Source: an uncultured Lachnospiraceae bacterium (GTDB lineage Bacteria > Bacillota > Clostridia > Lachnospirales > Lachnospiraceae). From it: a stretch of DNA of 11,138 nt. Position 1 is the first letter of the stretch. Each line of letters begins with the position of its first letter. A program made the position numbers and the translations under genes. Where the stretch lies: assembly GCA_958405355.1 (NCBI GenBank), contig CATYEA010000043.1, forward strand, positions 1 to 11,138, written 5' to 3'. This document shows positions 7,247 through 11,138 of the stretch, piece after piece. The notes under the pieces were generated by a model, which had not been told where the DNA came from, ran no database searches, and worked only from the letters and a program-made list of their open reading frames with translations.

Positions 7247-8929
7247 ATGTATGCAATTATAGCTTTTATTCCAATTATCGTTACGGTTATAGTTATGGCC
7301 GGCTTCAACTGGCCAGCTAAAATCGCACTTCCATTGGCATGGCTGCTTACAGCAATTGTTTGTTTTGCCGCATGGAAGATGGACCTTATTACAATTGCCG
7401 CTCAGACGATTGCAGGTTTCCTGAACTCCATCGATACCATCGTTATTATCTTTGGTGCGATCCTCATCATGAATACCTTAAAGCAGTCCGGCGGTATGGG
7501 CGTTATTAACCGTATGTTTACAAGCGTTAGTGATGACCCACGTATTCAGGTTATTATTATCGGTTTCATGTTTGGAACATTCATCGAGGGTGCTGCTGGC
7601 TTTGGTACACCAGCAGCCCTGGCTGCTCCACTGTTAATCGGTTTAGGTTTCCCACCACTTTGTGCAGCTATGTGTGCGTTGATCATGAACAGTACACCAG
7701 TACCATATGGTGCTGTTGGTACACCGACAAACACTGCATTTAACATGGTTGCCAGTGAGTTGAGTGCTGCTGGAATCACAAATTCTGAAGCATGGAAACT
7801 GGGATTGACAAAATATGTAGCCCTTACAAGTGCAATCATTTGTCCTATCATCATTTTCATCGTTGTATTTATGATGGTTAAGATGTTCGGTAAAGACAAA
7901 TCCACAAAATATGCGATTGAGGTTATCCCATATATCCTTATGTCTGCAGTAGCATTCGTAGTGCCATATTTAATCTGTGCAGCATTCCTTGGACCAGAGT
8001 TCCCATCTATGATCGGTGCTTTGGTGGCCCTGGTTGTTACAGTTGTTACCGCAAAGAAGGGCATCCTTGTTCCTAAGAGCAAGTTTGAATTCCCAGAACA
8101 TTCTCAGTGGGCAGACTACTGGAAAGCCACATCCGATGTTCAGGAAGATGAATCCATGAAAGTGGAAACAGATATGTCTCCTGTTATGGCATGGGTACCA
8201 TATGGTCTGATCGCTATTATCCTTGTAGTAACACGTATTCCTCAGCTTGGTATCAAGGGAATCCTGAATGTTACATCAGGACCATTTGCTATCGCTATTA
8301 ACTCCATCTTCGGTGTTGAAGTTGGTTTCGCATGGAAATGGGCTTGGAACCCAGGTGTGCTTCCATTCATCCTTGTTGCATTGATCATCATTCCACTGCA
8401 CAAGATGAAAGGTGACCGTGTAAAAGCCGCTTGGAAAGAGACATTCTCTATGGTTGGCGGTGCTGCCATCGCATTGCTTTTCGGTATTGCTATGGTTCAG
8501 TTGTTCAAGATGTCCGGTGCTCAGTTTAACAACAGCGGTATGGACAGTATGCTGATCGTTATGGCCAATGGTCTTGCAGATCTCTTTGGTAAAGCTTATA
8601 TCATCGTAGCACCTGTAATCGGTGTTATCGGAGCATTTATCTCCGGTTCCGCAACTGTATCCTGTACATTGTTCTCCACACTTCAGTATGCAGCAGCAGC
8701 TCGTCTTGGTCTGCCGACAATGCTGATCTTGGCTATGCAGGTTATGGGTGGTGCTATGGGTAACATGGTATGTGTAAATAACATCGTTTCCGCATGTGCA
8801 ACCTGTGGTACGATCGGTGCAGAAGGACGTCTGATGCGTTCAGATGCTATTCCTTGTCTGATTTACGCAGCATTGACCATTCTGATTCTTGGTGGTTTAA
8901 TCCTTGCAGGATTTAACCCGATTGCATAA
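7247..8929 (+). CDS. lctP: L-lactate permease family transporter
   Basis: This 560-residue polytopic inner-membrane protein of the LctP/GlcA family imports lactate, probably with protons, and may accept glycolate or D-lactate. The family signature [19 protein letters not shown] is at 112-130, preceded by [18 protein letters not shown] (67-84) and followed by [15 protein letters not shown] in the next helix. A C-terminal [13 protein letters not shown] segment and a helix-rich hydrophobic composition throughout also fit. Length is normal for the family, with no truncation. The ATG follows a GAGGGGAG ribosome site. It is the last gene of the operon, and its lactate specificity supports reading the whole cluster as lactate-to-propionate fermentation. 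Export of surplus lactate is also possible in this family. Confidence 0.94.
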   Translation: MYAIIAFIPIIVTVIVMAGFNWPAKIALPLAWLLTAIVCFAAWKMDLITIAAQTIAGFLNSIDTIVIIFGAILIMNTLKQSGGMGVINRMFTSVSDDPRIQVIIIGFMFGTFIEGAAGFGTPAALAAPLLIGLGFPPLCAAMCALIMNSTPVPYGAVGTPTNTAFNMVASELSAAGITNSEAWKLGLTKYVALTSAIICPIIIFIVVFMMVKMFGKDKSTKYAIEVIPYILMSAVAFVVPYLICAAFLGPEFPSMIGALVALVVTVVTAKKGILVPKSKFEFPEHSQWADYWKATSDVQEDESMKVETDMSPVMAWVPYGLIAIILVVTRIPQLGIKGILNVTSGPFAIAINSIFGVEVGFAWKWAWNPGVLPFILVALIIIPLHKMKGDRVKAAWKETFSMVGGAAIALLFGIAMVQLFKMSGAQFNNSGMDSMLIVMANGLADLFGKAYIIVAPVIGVIGAFISGSATVSCTLFSTLQYAAAARLGLPTMLILAMQVMGGAMGNMVCVNNIVSACATCGTIGAEGRLMRSDAIPCLIYAALTILILGGLILAGFNPIA

Positions 8930-8933
8930 AATG

Positions 8934-8976
8934 ATTTAATTCCGGCGGGACTCGATCCCTTCCCGCCGGGTTAAAT
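8934..8976 (+). terminator. Strong GC-rich hairpin after lctP (possible terminator without T-tract)
   Basis: CCGGCGGGA (8942-8950) pairs perfectly with TCCCGCCGG (8961-8969) over a 10-nt loop. The stem extends outward through ATTTAA (8934-8939) and TTAAAT (8971-8976) past a small internal loop. It starts 5 nt after the lctP stop. AAATAAG follows instead of a T-run, so it may act as a 3'-end stabiliser or factor-dependent stop rather than a classic intrinsic terminator. The true T-tailed terminator lies about 180 bp further on. Confidence 0.5.
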
Positions 8977-8982
8977 AAATAA

Positions 8983-9119
8983 GAACTCCCAAGGACGAAC
9001 AGGCAAAGTAGTGTACACAATAACAAAGAAACTGCTTTGCTGTATATAAAATAAAATAGTCGCAACCCTAAAAATCTTTGCCTGTTTGTCTGAGAGCCTG
9101 CCAACTTTTGGTGGAGTTC
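8983..9119 (+). ncRNA. Unidentified structured RNA / candidate attenuator leader
   Basis: A closing stem pairs GAACTCC (8983-8989) with GGAGTTC (9113-9119). Inside it, 15 nt at 8994-9008 pair with 9076-9090, all Watson-Crick except one G-U. The 3' junction (9091-9112) holds a small CCAA/TTGG hairpin, and the apical part (9009-9075) contains CAAAG/CTTTG (9024-9028/9035-9039). Two alternative pairings are visible. ACAGGCAAAG (8999-9008) can pair with CTTTGCTGT (9035-9043) with one bulged G. GAACTCCC (8983-8990) can pair with the terminator arm GGGGGTTC (9165-9172). Such mutually exclusive helices before a terminator suggest a riboswitch-like leader for the gene at 9219, or else a free small RNA. 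It does not match the T-box, TPP, glycine, cobalamin, ZTP or THF consensus features I know. A TTGCAG-N17-TAAAAT pair at 8904-8932 is a weak promoter candidate; read-through from lctP is the other source of transcript. Confidence 0.55.
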
Positions 9120-9151
9120 AGATTCATTCATAATACTAGAATATCCTAAAA

Positions 9152-9181
9152 GCGGAATCCCTTAGGGGGTTCTGTTTTTTT
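9152..9181 (+). terminator. Rho-independent terminator
   Basis: GCGGAATCCC (9152-9161) pairs with GGGGTTCTGT (9166-9175), ten pairs including G-U, over a TTAG loop. Seven consecutive T residues run from 9175 to 9181. It ends 37 bp before the CofE-like start codon. It can serve as the final stop of the lct operon, and also as a conditional attenuator, because upstream sequence can pair with either arm: GATTC 9121-9125 with GAATC 9155-9159, and 8983-8990 with 9165-9172. Confidence 0.8.
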
Positions 9182-9218
9182 ATTGTAATGAATAAACTAT
9201 CAGCAGGAGGTAGTATGT

Positions 9219-10019
9219 ATGAATTATTGGTACGAAGGCAATCTGAATGAAAATGTTAATCGTCGGGAAAAGGAGGGCGTTGTTTATTATATAAGAGGGA
9301 TGCGTGAGGTGGATGGACGGCGAATGGAGCGTTACGGAATTCACACCCACTTTGTTGAGGAAGGAGAATCCTATATTCGTTTAATTCAGGATTATGTTAT
9401 GCCGCTGTATCAGCCAGGAGATATTCTGTCAATTAGTGAGAAAGTGATTGCCATGTGTCAGGAGAATACGGTTCATATGGAAGATGTAGAGGTTGGATGG
9501 CTGGCGAAACTTTTAAGCCGGTTTGGGCATCGGACGAAGAGCGGTATCGGTGTGACGGAGCCCCATAAACTGCAGCTTGCCATAAATATGCGTGGCGTTC
9601 CGAGAGTTCTTTTTGCGGCCTTTATCGGAGCCTTTGGAAAACTGATTGGTAAACGGGGCCTGTTTTATCGTATATTAGGTGTCGAAGTTGCAGGAATCGA
9701 TGGCTTTTATGAGCATTCTGCCTTTGATACTTACCATCGGATGGCAACATTGACGCCGAAAAATCCGGACAGAGTCTGCCAGAGAATTGAGGACAAGACC
9801 GGAATCCCGGCAATGATCGTCGATGCCAATGACATTGATGTTGTTATTTTGGGGACATCCCTGATGCTGCGGAGTACAGCGGATGATATTCTTAGCGAAT
9901 ATATAAGGGACAATCCGGCCGGGCAGGATGATGAATGTACCCCTTTTGTTTTGATCAGAGATATTGGTGATGCGGAAGCTGAAAGATATATTCCAAAGAT
10001 GGCCGTTATCAGTGAATAA
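9219..10019 (+). CDS. CofE-like protein (coenzyme F420-0:L-glutamate ligase family)
   Basis: The 266-residue protein belongs to the F420-0:gamma-glutamyl ligase superfamily, which joins glutamate to a phosphate-bearing cofactor with GTP in F420 makers. Visible family features are GDILSISEKVIAMCQ (67-81), the hydrophobic helix VLFAAFIGAFGKLIGKRGLFYRI (130-152), AMIVDANDIDVVILG (198-212) and DNPAGQDDECTPFVLIR (231-247). AGGAGG at 9205-9210, 8 nt upstream, supports the ATG at 9219. Another ATG at 9215 in a different frame gives only an 11-codon overlapping ORF. Similar proteins occur in many Clostridia not known to make F420, so the real substrate is probably a different acid or cofactor. It follows the structured leader and terminator and seems to head a second gene group with less biased codon use than the lct operon. 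Confidence 0.8.
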   Translation: MNYWYEGNLNENVNRREKEGVVYYIRGMREVDGRRMERYGIHTHFVEEGESYIRLIQDYVMPLYQPGDILSISEKVIAMCQENTVHMEDVEVGWLAKLLSRFGHRTKSGIGVTEPHKLQLAINMRGVPRVLFAAFIGAFGKLIGKRGLFYRILGVEVAGIDGFYEHSAFDTYHRMATLTPKNPDRVCQRIEDKTGIPAMIVDANDIDVVILGTSLMLRSTADDILSEYIRDNPAGQDDECTPFVLIRDIGDAEAERYIPKMAVISE

Positions 10020-10072
10020 ATAATACCCATTTTCCTGATAGTGTGATATGATAGCCTCTAGAGGTGATAGAA

Positions 10073-10330
10073 ATGGCAGAGCGTGATATGGATTTTCGTA
10101 TGGAACGGCCGGGATTGGTCGAGCCAGGACAGCATGTTACGATGACGGAATCAGTGTTGAAAACCCTGTCGGGAACGATGTACTATTATACAATTAATGA
10201 TGCCATTGCCATGTCAAATAATACGCCAAAACGGCTGCATCATTTGGAAGGTACGGTGAAATCCGTTGTGGATGAGGAAAGCGTATTCACAGTAACGGTG
10301 ACGATTTCCGACGAGCCGGATGGACGATAA
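10073..10330 (+). CDS. Small hypothetical protein, 85 residues
   Basis: I do not recognise this protein. It is acidic and soluble, with no membrane segment, no cysteines and no clear motif. The C-terminal stretch GTVKSVVDEESVFTVTVTISDEP looks like beta strands. I chose ATG 10073 over the in-frame GTG at 10064, because GAGGTGAT (10061-10068), a perfect anti-SD match, overlaps that GTG and is properly spaced for the ATG. It lies 53 bp after the CofE-like gene and 13 bp before the dehydrogenase, so it is probably co-transcribed with both. The ribosome site overlaps a 10-bp palindrome, CCTCTAGAGG (10055-10064). Confidence 0.7.
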   Translation: MAERDMDFRMERPGLVEPGQHVTMTESVLKTLSGTMYYYTINDAIAMSNNTPKRLHHLEGTVKSVVDEESVFTVTVTISDEPDGR

Positions 10331-10343
10331 GGGAGAGACTTGG

Positions 10344-11138
10344 ATGATGAAAAAAGTTTTTTTGTGTGAATATATTCATCCGGAAGCCTATGCCTGCTTA
10401 AAAGCCCATGCAGAAGTGATTCATGAGTGGGACAGGCTGGCAGAAGCAGAAGCCCTCATTAATCGAAATCTGAAGATTTCAAAAGAAGTTATGGAAAGCG
10501 CAAAAGCACTGAGAGTTATTGGGATTCATGGAACGGGAACCGATGATGTGGATATGGAAGCAGCTGAAGAACTTGGAATTCAGGTCTTTTCAGTGCCGCA
10601 TCAAAATAGCCGGTCTGTTGCGGAAATGAATGTGGCGCTGATGCTTGCCCTGGCCCGGAAGATCGTACAGGCCGACCGCAGACTGATCGGCCGGAGAGAG
10701 CAGGAGCCGGCCGATGAAGGCCGGACTGAAAAGACTTTCGGTGACGCAGGCCCGGATATGATGGCTGAACTCCAGGGGATGGAGCTTTTCGGAAAGACGT
10801 TAGGTCTGATTGGCGTGGGAGATATAAGCCGCCAGACGGCGGATATTTGCCGCTGCGGTTTTGGAATGCAGGTTGTTGGATGGTCCAGGCGCTTGACGGC
10901 GGAAAAAGCCAGGGAAATGCACATGGACTATGCCTCGTCAATGTCAGAGGTTTTCGAAAAAGCAGATGTGATTGTTGTCGGAGTGGCCCTGACGCCGGAT
11001 ACGCAGCGTTTAATTGGAAGAGAACAGTTTAAACAGATGAAACCGAATGCGATTTTAATCAATACGACGAGAGGTGCAGTTTTGGATGAGCAGGCTTTAT
11101 ATGAAGTTCTGGTAAGCCGGGAAATTGGCGGGGCGGCC
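10344..11138 (+). CDS. D-isomer-specific 2-hydroxyacid dehydrogenase family protein, 3' end outside window
   Basis: The open frame runs 265 codons from ATG 10344 (GGGAGAG ribosome site at 10331-10337) to the last base. The family fold is clear: GTGTDDVDMEAAEELGIQVF (63-82), NSRSVAEMNVALMLALAR (88-105), a Rossmann start at KTLGLIGVGDIS (151-162), and KPNAILINTTRGAVLDEQAL (233-252) with catalytic Arg243. Such enzymes reduce 2-oxoacids to D-2-hydroxyacids with NAD(P)H, for example D-lactate, glycerate or phosphoglycerate. Two deviations are visible. The nucleotide loop reads GVGDIS instead of GxGxxG, and the usual His of the AEH motif is Met. A charged insert-like stretch of about 30 residues (115-145) precedes the Rossmann domain. 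The catalytic Glu and His would lie past the window edge. Substrate is unknown; a link to D-lactate is possible given the neighbours, but the relatives are diverse. Confidence 0.85.
   Translation, partial: MMKKVFLCEYIHPEAYACLKAHAEVIHEWDRLAEAEALINRNLKISKEVMESAKALRVIGIHGTGTDDVDMEAAEELGIQVFSVPHQNSRSVAEMNVALMLALARKIVQADRRLIGRREQEPADEGRTEKTFGDAGPDMMAELQGMELFGKTLGLIGVGDISRQTADICRCGFGMQVVGWSRRLTAEKAREMHMDYASSMSEVFEKADVIVVGVALTPDTQRLIGREQFKQMKPNAILINTTRGAVLDEQALYEVLVSREIGGAA

Noticed and set aside
7546..8082. 178-codon minus-strand ORF opposite lctP
   Set aside because: It is an antisense shadow of the permease; lctP has full family motifs across this span.
8913..9131. 72-codon minus-strand ORF across the intergenic region
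   Set aside because: It is explained by the long inverted repeats of the structured RNA. It has no convincing ribosome site and overlaps the lctP end.
9105..9181. T-box reading of GGTGGAGTTC plus terminator
   Set aside because: The GGTGG resembles the T-box core, but the ACCGCG continuation and Stem I signatures are missing, and the GGAGTTC is used in the closing stem.
9215..9250. 11-codon ORF starting at ATG 9215 overlapping the CofE-like start
   Set aside because: Its ATG is only 4 nt from the SD and the peptide is not conserved-looking. A regulatory leader peptide cannot be excluded but is unsupported.
10516..10941. Minus-strand ORFs of 141 and 107 codons near the right end
   Set aside because: They are antisense to the hydroxyacid dehydrogenase frame, which has clear family motifs. 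Their Pro/Ser/Arg-rich composition is typical of shadows.
1..11138. CRISPR arrays, insertion sequences, tRNA or rRNA genes, prophage
   Set aside because: No regular spaced repeats, transposase motifs, tRNA cloverleaf or rRNA-like sequence were seen on either strand.

Overview
The window reads as a chromosomal segment of an anaerobic, low-to-moderate GC Firmicute, most likely a Lachnospiraceae-type lactate fermenter related to Anaerotignum (Clostridium) propionicum or Coprococcus catus. This rests on the protein families: a propionate CoA-transferase, the oxygen-sensitive lactoyl-CoA dehydratase with its activator, and strong Shine-Dalgarno sites. No taxonomic search was possible.

Layout. A minus-strand gene (24-1511) encodes a helix-turn-helix regulator with a large unrecognised C-terminal region. 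A 286-bp divergent intergenic region follows, with candidate promoters for both directions, a pair of 12-bp direct repeats, and a run of AAATTGA tracts spaced about one helical turn apart. Positions 1798-8929 hold a plus-strand operon: pct (propionate/lactate CoA-transferase), a VOC-fold epimerase-like gene, lcdC (dehydratase activator), lcdA and lcdB (lactoyl-CoA dehydratase subunits) and lctP (lactate permease). Arg codons in the operon are mostly CGT, while the flanking genes use mixed CGG/AGA/CGC codons, which suggests high expression.

How the genes work together. LctP imports lactate. Pct moves CoA onto it, with propionyl-CoA as likely donor, giving lactoyl-CoA. LcdAB, primed by LcdC with ATP and a low-potential electron, removes water to give acryloyl-CoA. 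Acryloyl-CoA is then reduced to propionyl-CoA, but no acryloyl-CoA reductase or Etf gene lies in this window. The VOC protein keeps the metal-ligand pattern of methylmalonyl-CoA epimerase and may epimerise lactoyl-CoA, letting both lactate enantiomers enter the pathway. That role is inference.

Downstream of lctP (8930-9218) is a structured non-coding stretch. It has a GC-rich hairpin, then about 140 nt closed by a 7-bp stem and containing a 15-bp stem, then an intrinsic terminator. The 5' strand of the closing stem can also pair with the 3' arm of the terminator. This is the geometry of a transcription attenuator or riboswitch, and it fits no class I recognise. It precedes a second gene group: a CofE-like (F420-0:glutamate ligase family) protein, an 85-residue unknown protein, and a D-2-hydroxyacid dehydrogenase family protein that runs off the window's right end.
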